Shown piece after piece: positions 22,150 to 33,333 of a DNA stretch of 64,000 bases (its first letter is position 1; each line of letters starts with the position of its first letter). The DNA lies in NCBI GenBank assembly GCA_002205965.3, contig NADL03000640.1, forward strand, positions 372,001 through 436,000, given 5' to 3'. The translations under genes were made by a program, and so were the position numbers. The notes under the pieces were generated by a model. That model worked only from the letters and a program-made list of their open reading frames with translations. It was not told the origin of the DNA and ran no database searches. Source of the stretch: Kappaphycus alvarezii. Its lineage: Eukaryota; Rhodophyta; Florideophyceae; Gigartinales; Solieriaceae.

Positions 22150-23124
22150 GCATTGCGCGCCAGTGCGGCGGATAAGAGAGTGGTACAGAGAACACTTGCA
22201 ATTCCACTACCCTTGCTTACCCATTCCAACCTTTAGTATTGAAGATCGCCGGGCAGAGAGATTGGAACAGAGATACAGCACTACGGTACTTGTTGCTGCC
22301 AGAACAAACTACCAAACACCTAAAAACTGACCATACAAAAAGTTCTCCCCTTTCACTGCAAACTTGTGTACGCCGCTAGAAGAAAACGCTCAATCACGCG
22401 GCTATCATGTGATCATAATGCCTCTCAGAACCACCCATAACCCTAGTGATTCAACTCTCTCTCGGGCCTCCCTTGCACCACCAAACTAGGCCAATAGCGA
22501 GAGTGACAAATGTCCCACCAAAAAAAGGCGTAGCTTCATCATCTGGCAGTAAATTCCATGCTCATAACTTGAATTGGTTGCTTTCCATGGGCAAATTGTG
22601 GTTCGTAAGCAGACCTGATGACGAATCAAAATTTACAGTCAAACACTTGCAAAACTCCCCGCAACATATGAAATATGGGCCTCACGCTACATCACAGCTC
22701 CCAACATAAGCGCTTTCTGTCTCAACATACACGTACAACGGCAATGCCTAGCTGCCTCATTCCTCGGAGGCGGCAAAACGCTTTTGTTCGGGAATTCTCC
22801 GAAAACGGTTTCGGTGTCCCCAATTCATGCGAAAAGCGGCAGATTTCAACAAATGGATCCGCAAGTGCAGCCTCTTTAGTCTTCTGCCGCTGTTCCCCGA
22901 ACATGGACGTCCATGCGCAAGTAGAGTGTTACCAGTTCTCGACAATCGCCCGAAATTTGTTTCTCAGAATGCTCGGTCTTAAGGGCTCAATCCTTTAAAA
23001 TGCTATCCAAGTGTAGGTAACGAGTAGAGTAGAACTGAAGCATCAAGTGTTTGACGAGTTGAACAGAATGCAATAATCGAGAAAGAGAAAAAGAGACCTT
23101 TTATTTCACGGATTCTAGTGGGGA
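22150..23124. other. AT-richer intergenic region, no gene recognised
   Basis: Composition drops towards AT. The open frames at 22446-22709 and 22675-22998 (plus) have no recognisable motif and I do not call them. The first 200 bases should include the FPPS promoter. Confidence 0.4.
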
Positions 23125-23418
23125 TCAGGCAAGAGCCCCGCCTGGAGGTCCGGTGGTGGGGTGTGTACTCTGTTTTCGATGATTCAGCATGACCGCGGTA
23201 TACTGGAGGACAAATGCCGAGACACGTGTCTTAAGCTTCCGGAATTCCGACTGAGGATGCTTCCCTCGACGGTCGGCAGTGAAGTTACCAACTTCATGAA
23301 GCGCCTGGAGTCCGGTTGACCCTATTTGTCCGTAAATGTCAATGGCGATAGGTAGAAGGTCATTACCCTCGGCAAGACAAGATAGTGTATAGTATTCAAT
23401 AATCGATATCGTCGACTC
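23125..23418 (-). pseudogene. Orphan coding-like fragment, possibly transposon-derived
   Basis: An open frame of about 97 codons without its own ATG runs from a TAG near 23420 to TGA at 23125. It reads as normal protein (LSCLAEGNDLLPIAIDIYGQ, LQALHEVGNFTADRRGKHPQ, FRKLKTRVSAFVLQYTAVML) rather than low complexity. No exon before it is obvious, and neighbouring frames do not continue it. I do not recognise the family; a retroelement tail or the last exon of a spliced gene are both possible. Confidence 0.3.
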
Positions 23419-23904
23419 TTTAGAACGTATCTATGGCTGAGGACATGTTGTTGATTGTGTTGAGAGTTTGAATTTGATCAGAGAAACATATCCTACAGTT
23501 CTCGTCCAGGCAAATGTCCCATCCATTTCCACTGCGTAGTAAACCGCCCAAGGTCACACGAATTGGTAATTGGATTAGGAATTGGTAAGTTAAAGCCCAA
23601 AAGGAAAAACGTAACACTCCCGCACTTGGCATTATACCTTGTCGGCTAGAAGTGTTGAAACTATGAAGTCATTCATTTTAAATCCCAGAGAACCTTGTGC
23701 ACAAGTGAACCAGGTGCAGACTTTCTATCCGGTGTTCAACGGAATCATTTACAGTAACCCAAAATGATCCACTACGCCAAGTTTACATCTAGTATATCGA
23801 ACAGTTACGTCTGCATCTACAAGATCACGCATTCCGTAGTACTAGGCGATATTCAAATGACAAACTAAAGTAAAGCAACTATTGACGTTGGATTCCAAAC
23901 ATTC

Positions 23905-25073
23905 CTACCAATTATCCCTCATTAAGCTAGAATTATAAAGCAGCAATTGCATCTCCATGATGGGTATGACGCGTAGTGCCTTGTTAAAACCGAAAGGATA
24001 TCCACGAACATTGAGTGAAGGGATCTCCGGTCTAACTACTGAATAAACTCCCTTGCTACTTTCAACCAGTTTTGCATTCGGCTGGCCTGGAGATGAGCCA
24101 ACAAGCGTGTAGCTTGTGCCACTGAGCACCACTTCCTTGAAGACTTGGTGAACATCATCCAGACTGAATTGCTCCAGACCCCTCCAAGAAAACATAAGAT
24201 CAACTTTCGGAAAGCGCCCTTGAAAAGAGGGCTTGTATCGCACGAATTTGGTTCCATTTGTTCCTTCGGACCGTAATTTTTTAGGATATCAACAGTCAGC
24301 GAATCATCCGAAACTAGGCAATAATGCTCAAAGGTTGGCTTCCAGCTCTTGCAAAGTAGAGAACAAGAAAAAAAAGTTGACCAAGAGACTAACTGTTAGT
24401 AAAAAGAAAACTCTGCTGTTGTATTTCAGAGACTTCACCAATTTGAAGACGGTTACCGTACTCTTAAAATCTTCACCAAAGGAAGAATCCAGTAGACTTC
24501 CTCCGCGCAAGGATATGCAAGCATGGAGGAAATGTCATAAAAGGTAACGATTTTTGTCAAAGCACGAGCCAGTTTCAACCTTTTGGGCGAAGCAAATGTA
24601 CTGGGAAGAATTCGTCGTGCATTGATTGTACATTGAAAGCAGTCATCCAAGTCGGCATTCCTTGTCGGCCTAAGGTCAGGCTGAGTTTTCCTTTGTTCTC
24701 CATAAACCATATCCTGAAGAGATGGGCTTCCAGTTGAGATATTGATATGCTTCAAGTGTTGAGCCAGCGGTAGGTACGGGGGCGGGTGCAACATCTGCTG
24801 ATTTGGCCTAAACGGTACCTCGGGGCGGTGAATGACATTGCTTGAAACAATAGTTCTCTTGTCCATAAAAGTCGTTATGAGTTCAGAATCTCGCCAAATG
24901 TGCAACAGAAGAATAACGAGAGACAAAAATGCGAATATAGGTGCATCGCGAAAAACGAGTTTGTTGAATCGCCTTGACGACCTGAAAACTGCAGAGCGCA
25001 GGCGGGATCGTCGCTTAAGCTTTGAATGACTCCCGAGGTGCTCAACATCCCGTGGTAAAGTGGAAAAGAACAT
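23905..25073 (-). CDS. Type II membrane protein with methyltransferase-like domain (spliced)
   Basis: ATG 25073 gives a basic N-terminus (KLKRRSRLRSAVFRSSRRFN) followed by one hydrophobic segment (DAPIFAFLSLVILLLHIW), the layout of a Golgi type II anchor. The lumenal part includes LARALTKIVTFYDISSMLAY and EEVYWILPL. A probable intron follows, after which SWKPTFEHYCLVSDD continues (from about 24347) to VDLMFSWRGLEQFSLDDVHQ, GTSYTLVGSSPGQPNAK, RGYPFGFNKALRVIPI and LLLYNSSLMRD. FYDI near motif I, the DLMFSWRGLEQFS strand-helix and the final LLLYNSSL strand resemble SAM-dependent glycan methyltransferase-like proteins. The usual glycine-rich motif I is weak, so activity is uncertain. One base appears missing near 24283. 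A role in cell-wall or mucilage polysaccharide methylation is inference. Confidence 0.5.
24351..24470 (-). other. Probable intron in the methyltransferase-like gene
   Basis: On the minus strand the exon WILPL is followed by GTGAAG, and the T-rich tract ending CTTTGCAAG (plus position about 24351) precedes SWKPTFEHY. A second in-phase donor, GTACGG, lies 12 bases downstream. The polypyrimidine tract (nine Ts in a row) supports splicing. The exact donor is undecided. Confidence 0.5.
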
Positions 25074-26080
25074 GCCAACAACAAAGTGAAATTGCGCGAT
25101 GAGATGAAAGCGATGAACTTAGGATATCGGCACTGCAGGGTAGATATCAATACAGCATTTCGAGGTAGCGGTTCAATGTGCTGGGCAAGTACTTTGGAGC
25201 TCAGCGAATAACTTGCGAGAGCAAAAGGTTGATTGGTGACCGGTGCAGTACACGTACATATTAAGCTTGTTGACTTTATAATCGACATTGGGATTTCTGC
25301 GCAGCTTCCGCTTTGGGTCATAATCATGCTGTAGTGGATAAAGAGGACGAGTAGTACTCGTTGCGCGAGAAACTTGCGCGTTAAATGCTTGACATCCGTT
25401 CTTTACAACTGCAATTTGATTTCATCCGCAATGTTCAAAAAGAGTCGGAGGATTTAAAATACATTTACTGATACTGCTTTTAAAGTGAATCGAGAGTACA
25501 TGAGAAGCGGGAATGAGTAAATTTAAATGCCTTATGCAATTATAAACATTGCTTTGCATCTTGCGGTTGTCTATCGCTATGGCTATCCTCCATCGCACCC
25601 AACTGCACGTGGCGGACGTGGACCGTCCGGTTTGCTCCTAGCTGTTCTGTATAGTTGGATCCTGCAGTGGACACTATCGAAACTACATACCGAACATAAT
25701 TGCCGTAAACTAGTTTGTATTCATTCATGGGCGTTGGAAGTCGAGCTTATGGTCAGCGAAATACTTTGTCATTCAACAGTGAAACATCTACTGAAGCCTT
25801 TTCAATGTACAATAACACCGTATAGCAGATACGTGGTTGTGCCAAAAAAAGATTCTCTTCTCGTTTTTCGGCCAAAGTAAATTACTTTTATGAGGTAATA
25901 CCTTACAATTTCTCCTTGTTGTGGCTATCCTTTTCGAGATGCCTGTCGAAATGAGACGTCGTCACATATTCTAGGTTTCATTATGAGGTCACCAGCAAAG
26001 AAGGGAGAGTTCGCAAGTTCTTGAGCTTATCTTACGAACTCTATAAGAGTAGTTGCAACAAGTGCCTCATATTGCAATTC
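25074..26080. other. AT-rich intergenic region
   Basis: Between the methyltransferase-like gene and the 3' end of FANCI. Frames such as 25527-25880 (plus) lack any known motif. I see no repeat of the TACAG family and no gene. Confidence 0.45.
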
Positions 26081-29000
26081 CTAGATTCTCCTGCGCTTTG
26101 ACGGCGACGATGAAGGTTCAGCAGGTTCGGTAGTGTCGTGTCCGCGAGTTTCATCAGTTTCATCTCTTAGTAGGTCCTCACGAATTCGGAAATCCCTCGC
26201 AATATTTCGCCTCATTCCACGCAAGAGGTTGATCCTTGTTTTCTTTTGTACAGCAATAAGAACCTTTTCAAACTTCTCAACCTCATAAATCAATTGTGGC
26301 ATAACCCTCGCTTCTTTAGATGCCCTTGATGACCCTTTGGTCGTCTTGTCCATACCTGCCTCTCCTCCTGCAAAAGCGAGGTATGTCCACAGGGTTGGCG
26401 CAAGACCTTTGCATTCATTTACCAGTGACGTAAATGACGTTCGCGGATCCCCTCGTCGTTTGGACTGAGCATGGGCAGAAACACAGAGAGTCCTGTAAGT
26501 TTTCGTTATCACCTTCAAAAGTCGTTCTTGCTGACCCCACTTTGCGATAGCACATCTCGCCAATCCTCGGAGCGTTCTTACAACACCCTCCAAACGTAGC
26601 TGCGCAGCATCTTCTGCGCGCATCGCCTGTTTCGCCACCATTTGCTGCTGCTCTGCGTCATTTTGATCCTCTTGACTCTCCCTGGAATGAGAGCTCTCCG
26701 CTTCTATAGATGCGTTATCCACCGCATTTTCAAGTGAATTCATTCTACCAAGGCACCATTCAGCATCAGATATGGCACCTTCGAGAACATCTAGGACGGC
26801 ATCCACAACAGCTAAACTTGTTTCCTGCTCAATGCACTTCGCACAAACCAGTTTCTCTTCGGCGTTATCAATCCCTTCTGGAATTTCTGCATTCTCATCG
26901 CAATCTCCAATAACCTCCAAAAGCCGTTGACACAAATGGCCAGCGCGTCGCAGATCGTTATTATTTTCTGTATAGACTAGGCACAGATGAACAATCGTCT
27001 TAATAATGCCAGTATCTGACACTGTTTTTGAGGATAGTATTTCACTTGCCCACAGGACCCTTTTGTCCAAGAAAGATGCGACCTTTTCGATTCCACTTAA
27101 AGCACTGGATATTGTTCGCACGAGGGCCGCATGCATCCGCAGGGCCAAAGCGGCCTCTTTGTGCAGTTCGTCATCCAAGAGGGAGTCGATGAGCTTTTCC
27201 AAGGCATCAACGGCGGATTCAAATATATCACCGCTACCCCAACGGCCCTGGGAACACTCTGGCTTCAACAAAAGCGCCTGACAAAAGCCTACTGTAAATT
27301 CCGTTTCCTTGTTTCGAAGAAGAGTTAAGCAGAACGTACAGCGTTCTGCTATCCGCAAGGCCATTGTCCCACCGTGACACAGTGCTGTCGCCGTAGTTCT
27401 CCGGAAGCGCTTGAAATCATTCATGGCCATCCTCACTAATCCATTAACTGCTTCAATGATCTCTTTTGTTGCAAAGGCAGATTCCGCATGAAACTCTCTG
27501 GACATCAACGAAATGAAATCATCGACATGTTTCAAGGCCACTGCAAGAAGATACGACCGCAGCTCTTGGAAGTCACGCGAATCTGCCTGACCTTGAAATA
27601 CGTTACCGCTACCCGCGTTGACATTGGTCATGGCGTCCGACATCAACGACAAAACACGCATTGTGACGTTGAGAGGTAGAGTTGGTCTTGAAGAAGCTGA
27701 TGAAAGAATGCTGAATGAACCAAAGCGATGGCCGTTTCCTGGCGCCCCTGGGGAAGACGCTGCAGTTTCATTAACTTTCAACTTGCGGGACCCAGGTCGC
27801 TTTTTACCCTTAGCAGGCCCTGATTTGCTATTTCGTTGCAAAAGCATTCTCATACCTGGTCGCAGTAGTTCTATTTGCAAGTCACCGCCAAGGTCACTGA
27901 ACGCATCACTTGCGGATGATACACCTGCCTCTCGAAGGAGATCAAACACCCTTCCTTTCAGAACTAGGAGAGGTACAAGAACTTCCGTCACGGTTGACCA
28001 GCTAAGCTGGTCAACTGGAAAAAGCAAGACAGCATTGATCAATCCCTCACAAACTGAACCAAGAACTCGAGCCCTGTTTCGATTAGCTCTTGTAGCAGCC
28101 TCCTCACTGTTTATTGCGGTAGGATCTTCCCGTCATGTTCCTGTTCATTGTCTTGGACCACAAGTTCTTTTGAAATCGCAAAGTCTTGGATGCTGACTGT
28201 TGATATCTTTCGCGCAAGATCGACAATGTAGGAGTTCCCATACTCATCGGCGTCCCTTGTAACCTCACAGACTGCAAGACACCAGATCAGATCACCAAGG
28301 GGCTCTACCAGGAATCCTCCAGACAACTCATTTACGCAGTGTTCGGGGTGTATGTACGGTGCCTCTTGAGGGGATACAAAAGTTCGAAGATGGCCTCGTA
28401 ATATATCCGAAACTGCGACTGCCATGTTGCGTGCATCTTCAGCGGACGCATCTTGCAAAGCGAGTATCGCATTCTTGTACAGTAGAGCGCGCTGGGCAGC
28501 TGGATAGGAGAATATCCTGCGGACAGGTTGCAGCGATTCAATCATAGCATCAAGGTCGCTACTGTGCTGTTGGGAAGGCATTTTGTCGCCACGCCGAGTC
28601 GACTGACTGCTACCTTTCCCACATGATCCACACAGAGAGGTCGCTGTCAGGAACCCAGATATTGCCACTGCTCGGCTTGAAGAATCTCTGTGGAATAATG
28701 ACTTGCGGATAACAAGATGAAAGTAATCTCGGAGATCTTGACGTGCGACCAACAGGGGCTTGTAAGCCGATATCAGGTCGGCAGCTATCCATGGCGGCAG
28801 AGATGTCACAAGCTCGATGGCATCTCTAAGATATCTGTTATATTCAAGGACGTAAAACGGGATCTTTTCAGTCAGTCTGCGAATGACTGCTATCGCCTTG
28901 TGCGTTGATTTCTCCTGCAGCGCAATGCGAGTTGTAAGCTGCTCCATTATGCTTTCTCTGACCACAGAATGTCCGCCAAAAAGATTGAAGAGAAGGTCCT

Positions 29001-30414
29001 CACCGAGGCAATCCGACTCCCCCCGCTTTTCGCCAACTTCCAAGATGGGCTTATCCATTAGGAGGAAGGCAAAATTTATGAGGCCTCTATGATATAGTCC
29101 CAACCGCTTTCACGTGTACATTCCGCCACAAACAGAAGAGATTTCCGCGGATCAACGACTTGGTCGTCATTCAACGTTACCCTGGCGACGTACAAATTTC
29201 TGTCCCTCAGTGCCATCTCTTTCCCAAAGCGCACCAGAGCCTCCCTCAGCAAGTTTAAGATATCGGATTGGGACGCGGTAGTCCTCGCAAGTGACAAAAT
29301 AATTCCGGTTCCGAAAGACGTGAGAAAGTGTCCGGGGTTTCAACACCGGATTTGGTGAGTTTGACAATCTCTGCCGACAAGCTTGGATCCTGCTTGACAG
29401 CGTACTCAATGTGGAGAAGGGCTGTACCCTGGACTTGTCGGAGATCTTTCACGGTGGTTATCCCAGACGACATAATGGCGTCCTCATCCTCTTCAAGTAG
29501 GCTCTGCGACTGTTCCTCCATCTTCCTCACCTTCTTTTCCATGTCTGCAAACACCGAGTGATTTGTAAGAAGATGTGACCCTTCTCCGCTGCTGTGCCGC
29601 GAGCGGATGCAAAGAGCAAAAGTTGATAAATAAAGGCTGGCAATTCAAAAAGGTCGACAGTTTTCATTCGGCGCGTGAGAGCGCGCATGACGTTGCGCGA
29701 GGCTGTTTCGGAGAGGGGAGCTTCTCTAGCGACGGAGGAAACAAAGACATCGTTTGATTTTGTATGTCTAGACGCGTTGCCCTCGGGTCCCGCGACCAAC
29801 CTTGACATAAACTCATCGACAAAGCTTTGGCCAGTACGGCCGACACTAACCTCTGCAGAAAAGGATTTCGGTTTCGCGGCGTTGTTTTCGACGGGAGGTT
29901 TCGGCGGACGAGGTGCAGCTTTTTGAGGGTCGAAATTTTCCTGATCTTGATTGCCGTCAGCAGCCTCTTCATGAAACAGCTCATCATCATCAGACTGAGA
30001 CTGAGAGGTATCAACCTCATCTTTGTCCCGAATGGGGCCGGCGTTTGCAAGAATGTACAATAACTTGACCAAAATAGTAGACAACTGGCAATCGGCGGCC
30101 TTTGCACAAGCTTGAATGAGGACATTGGAGGGAATATAATGGTCCAAGGTGCTAGCCAAGAGGGTCTGGAAGGAAGACACGGCCGGAGACACAAGGAGGC
30201 CAGGAGAAGGTTGTGAGGGCTGGCTTGGTGTGGGTGCGGGCGTAGAGCGAGTTTCAAAGTAGCGCAGGGAAGCCATGAGCAGACGTTGGCGTGTGATGGG
30301 TTGGGGATTATGCTTGAGGGCATGAGCGAGATACGACTCGCCCTTGAGGCGAATTTGAGCAAAGTGGTGGTCGATAGAGGCATCGGGATCTACAGGAACT
30401 GGCAACTGGGACAT
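26081..30414 (-). CDS. FANCI: FANCI, Fanconi anaemia complementation group I protein (frame-broken)
   Basis: Partner of FANCD2 in the clamp that loads at DNA interstrand crosslinks; acts in the nucleus. Assignments follow FANCI along its length. LFELPAFIYQLLLFASARG near the end of the first frame (30414-29530) matches the ELPPLVYQLL region. LRQVQGTALLHIEYAV matches the HVEGTIILH segment. FGTGIILSLARTTASQSDIL follows, then WDYIIEAS/LINFAFLLMD. WIAADLISAYKPLLVARQDL and LVIRKSLFHRDSSSRAVAIS match the central solenoid. RVLGSVCEGLINAVLLF follows, and the C-terminus is LIYEVEKFEKVLIAVQKKTR then INLLRGMRRNIARDFRI, the most conserved FANCI tail, ending in a KRRRI nuclear-signal-like motif. Four breaks (about 29537, 29310, 29090 and 28122) are each repaired by one added base. 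The joined length, near 1,430 residues, is normal for the family. I could not place the ubiquitinated lysine. Confidence 0.85.
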
Positions 30415-30785
30415 AATTGATGTGGATGAAAGTGGGAGGTAAGGTGGGTAGCAAGAGTGACAGGCGGGGGAGGGGGAGGACTGTTGAATTGGGTGGGCCT
30501 CTAGAAGCAGGTGCAGTGAGGTGGATGGGGGAAGAGGAACGAAAAGAACGAAAATAGGTTGTGGTTAGGTTAGCTGCGGATGGGCATGTAGGCTGGCGGA
30601 CAGCACTAGTTTGTTTTTGTTTTTGAATCAATTGATTTCCCGCCAATTTTTTTTTGTGTAAAAAAAGGATCTGGTGTTGATCTGCATGGCATGCATGCAA
30701 ACCCCGCAAAAGCGCAGTCTCACACCATCGTCCCGTCCTTCCAGACTTTTCCTCCCCCGGTCGAGGTTGAGTCGACTCAGTCAGG

Positions 30786-31370
30786 TCAGCCGGTTCCACG
30801 CTCAAGATTATCCTTGATCTTTCTGACCGACTCGAACTTGTCAAAGTGCCTATCCAGCCTGCGATTGAATGCGCGATTGCCCTCGTTGATAAAGTTAATA
30901 TCGACGCGATCCTCATCAAACTTCCTCCTCCTCTGAAACTTGCCCCTCTTCTTCTCCGTTTCCCTGAGCTCTTCCATCATCCTCTGGACACCCTCCTCCG
31001 TCACTTGCTGTCCCGTTTTACCATATTCGATAACCGTCTCTCGTTGCGCATCGCTGGGCTGGGAATGGTTGGGAATGTTGAGTTTTCGAGATCGACGTTT
31101 CATGCTTCGTAATCGGACATCGTCATTTTCGCCTTGAGCCTCGTCGGCAGAGTCGATTTCAAGGGTGATGTGATTGGGGCGTTGTCTTTTACGGGATTTC
31201 TTTTTGGATGGCGGTGATTGGGATTGGATTTGTTGGTTGGGTGGCTGAGCGGTTGATGTTGGGGCGTGAGGACGAAGCTTGCTCTCATCCTCGACGGCGT
31301 TTAGGTTTTCCTCACGGGCCTCGTTGAGCTTTGCCTTGAGTGCTGCTAATCTGTCTGCGGCTGTCGACAT
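30786..31370 (-). CDS. SYF2: SYF2 pre-mRNA splicing factor
   Basis: Component of the Prp19/NineTeen complex that acts in activated spliceosomes. The frame is intact, 194 residues. The N-terminus MSTAADRLAALKAKLNEARE matches the SYF2 opening helix. A basic KKKSRKRQR segment is likely a nuclear signal. The C-terminal third contains GKFQRRRKFDEDRVDINFIN, then EGNRAFNRRLDRHFDKFESV and KDNLERGT, the family's INERN-x-x-FN-x-x-x-x-R-x-Y-D/G-K-...-LERGT signature. Its middle is shorter than in animals and plants, where SYF2 is about 240 residues. It lies head-to-tail upstream of FANCI (about 370 bases) on the same strand, in a region with a pyrimidine-rich FANCI leader. Confidence 0.85.
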   Translation of the reverse strand: MSTAADRLAALKAKLNEAREENLNAVEDESKLRPHAPTSTAQPPNQQIQSQSPPSKKKSRKRQRPNHITLEIDSADEAQGENDDVRLRSMKRRSRKLNIPNHSQPSDAQRETVIEYGKTGQQVTEEGVQRMMEELRETEKKRGKFQRRRKFDEDRVDINFINEGNRAFNRRLDRHFDKFESVRKIKDNLERGTG

Positions 31371-32124
31371 TGAATTGTATGATTGGCGCTGGACTTGGTT
31401 GGATGATGCTGGGAAGCAAAGTGATGAGTGATTTTGTTCGAAAGTTGTTCAAGCTGTTCGACTTTTGTGTAAATCTCAATTTCAACAGTAAGGCAATGTA
31501 AAATACAATTATAATTGTACAATTATAATTGTATTTATACAGTATAATTTGTTTGTTCTCTGTTGCACACGTGCACCAGGAAAGAATCATTGTACAACAT
31601 GTAGCCGTTACAATTCGCTTTTCAAGCGCAAAGGTGCTGCAAAGGGCCCAGGACGAGAAAACGAAAGAAATGTTATCAACTTTACCGTTGCGTAGCATCA
31701 ATCTCTGCTCAACAAAACCCTCGTCCGGGACACTTCAAGCCGTTGACCGATCATCAAGCCATTGTAGATCCGTGCTCTGCACCCCATCAAGATCGCCTTG
31801 AAATCTCCAATCGCCTTTCTGTTCCTCCTGCCGTCCCCTCCCGCTAGAATGCGCCCTTTCCCACATTCACAGAGCTTGAACAGCTCTGCTCCTCGAGCTT
31901 TCAATATTTCGTAACGGACCCTCCCCAGAATCCCTTTTTCAACGTTCATCGCCATTCGCCCCAACCAATACCATATCCAAATCATACACCAAATTCCAAT
32001 CCGACACACCATCCCCACTCCTTATATCCCTCCCCTCTCCCCCCTCCCCCCCCCCTGCCCTCTTCCCCTATTCCCCACCCCCCCAAAGCACATAACATAA
32101 CAACACACAACCCCCAAAAACACA
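31371..32124. promoter_or_regulatory. Divergent SYF2/TPR promoter region
   Basis: This 750-base gap separates two divergent start codons. It contains a perfect 36-base AT-rich palindrome (31501-31536) and, next to the TPR gene, a very C-rich leader (about 32020-32095) with runs of up to eleven Cs. A minus-strand frame at 31698-32018 is open but unrecognised and probably mirrors the C-rich leader. Confidence 0.5.
31501..31536. repeat. Perfect 36-bp palindrome
   Basis: The left arm AAATACAATTATAATTGT is followed immediately by its exact reverse complement; the centre is GTAC. There is no spacer, so it could extrude as a cruciform or bind a dimeric factor. It lies about 130 bases upstream of the SYF2 start codon. 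Confidence 0.95.
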
Positions 32125-32976
32125 ATGACCTCCACCACCGCACCCCGCGGTTACCGCCAATCCTACGTCGAAAAGGACCGCTGCGTACGCAACAGCACCC
32201 AAGTCAAGATCCCAGGCGTCGACGTCATGCGAGGTTTCACCATGTCCAAAACCGAATTCGAGGACGTCTTCCTCCGCACCGCAGACTCTTTAGACACCAA
32301 TCAACACCCCGACACTCGCAACCCACTCGCCGAATCCACTCTCGATAACAACCGCTCGCGCCACCCTCCGCGTCCACGCAAACGCACGGAGCAAACACAG
32401 GCGGTTCACCACAATGCTTCTAGACCGTTCCGTGCACCGCCGGCAAAGATGACTCAACCGCAATTGGCGGATGCTGATGAGGCTGTTGAGTATGCTGACG
32501 TTTGTAGGAAGCATGCTGCTGCTTTGCAACGTGGGGTGCCTCCGGATTATGATGGCGCGGGAGAGTATTTTGAAAAGGCTGTCGATGCGAGGGCAAAGTT
32601 TGGCTTGTTTTGTACTCAGGAGAATGCAGATGCGCATGTCGAGTATGCTCAGAATTTGAGTAAGAGAGGGTTGACGCCGGAGGCGGAGTATCATTTGCGC
32701 TCCGCCGCTGATATTTATCGTATGTTGGACGCAAGGTCGGCGAGAAAGTATGGCGATGTCTTGTTGTATATGGCTGTCGTTATTGATAGGCAAGGCAGGT
32801 TGGCAGAGGCTGAGAACTTTTATCGCAGCGCCTTGGCGGTGTATAGGGCCAATAAGTTGTCGAATGACAATGTCCGAGTGGCTATCGATAGTTTGAGCAA
32901 TAATTTGAGAGCTCAGGGCCGTTCGGACGAGGTGGATGTCGTCGTTCGCAGACACTTTTTGGGCGCTTTGGAGTAA
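32125..32976 (+). CDS. Tetratricopeptide-repeat protein
   Basis: Intact frame, 283 residues. The N-terminal 110 residues are polar and basic with no recognisable domain. From about residue 115 there are at least three TPR-like helix pairs: AVEYADVCRKHAAALQRGVP with YDGAGEYFEKAVDARAKFGL; ENADAHVEYAQNLSKRGLTP with EAEYHLRSAADIYRMLD; and RKYGDVLLYMAVVIDRQGRL with AEAENFYRSALAVYRANKLS. TPRs mediate protein-protein contacts, so the molecular role cannot be read from sequence. ATG 32125 directly follows a C-rich leader typical of the genes here. The sense strand changes from C-rich to G-rich along the gene. It is divergent from SYF2. Confidence 0.8.
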   Translation: MTSTTAPRGYRQSYVEKDRCVRNSTQVKIPGVDVMRGFTMSKTEFEDVFLRTADSLDTNQHPDTRNPLAESTLDNNRSRHPPRPRKRTEQTQAVHHNASRPFRAPPAKMTQPQLADADEAVEYADVCRKHAAALQRGVPPDYDGAGEYFEKAVDARAKFGLFCTQENADAHVEYAQNLSKRGLTPEAEYHLRSAADIYRMLDARSARKYGDVLLYMAVVIDRQGRLAEAENFYRSALAVYRANKLSNDNVRVAIDSLSNNLRAQGRSDEVDVVVRRHFLGALE

Positions 32977-33333
32977 GGTCGAGGGGACGCACCCCGTGAC
33001 CCGCCGGTGCATGCGATGACAGGAGTGTCTTAGATCCGTTTGGTTTCATTGCTTTTCGTTGCGTATCTTTTGAAGGAGGTCAACACGTTCACATGTAAAA
33101 ATCTTTCCACGTCGCTATGCGTGAGGTTGCACCATTCCGAGAAAGTTTCGCAAGAGTAGAGGAACGGGACCAATATCCAAGGCTAATACTCACATGTTTC
33201 CGCGCAGGGCAACGGATAGAAGCTCGTTTCCTGCCGGCATATCAATCTCTATTCCAAGTAAAGAGAGTAACCTCCGTTTCTCAACGACTTGGTGTTCTAG
33301 GCAAAGTACTTTAGCGACCAAAACAGCTATACT
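32977..33333. other. Short convergent intergenic region
   Basis: Separates the stop of the TPR gene from the inferred stop of formate-THF ligase. The open frames here are short and unrecognised. Nothing else is visible. Confidence 0.4.

Noticed and set aside
31698-32018. Minus-strand frame MGMVCRIGIWCMIWIWYW as a membrane protein
   Set aside because: It lies opposite the C-rich leader of the TPR gene, has no family resemblance, and its Trp/Gly content reflects complement of C-rich sequence.
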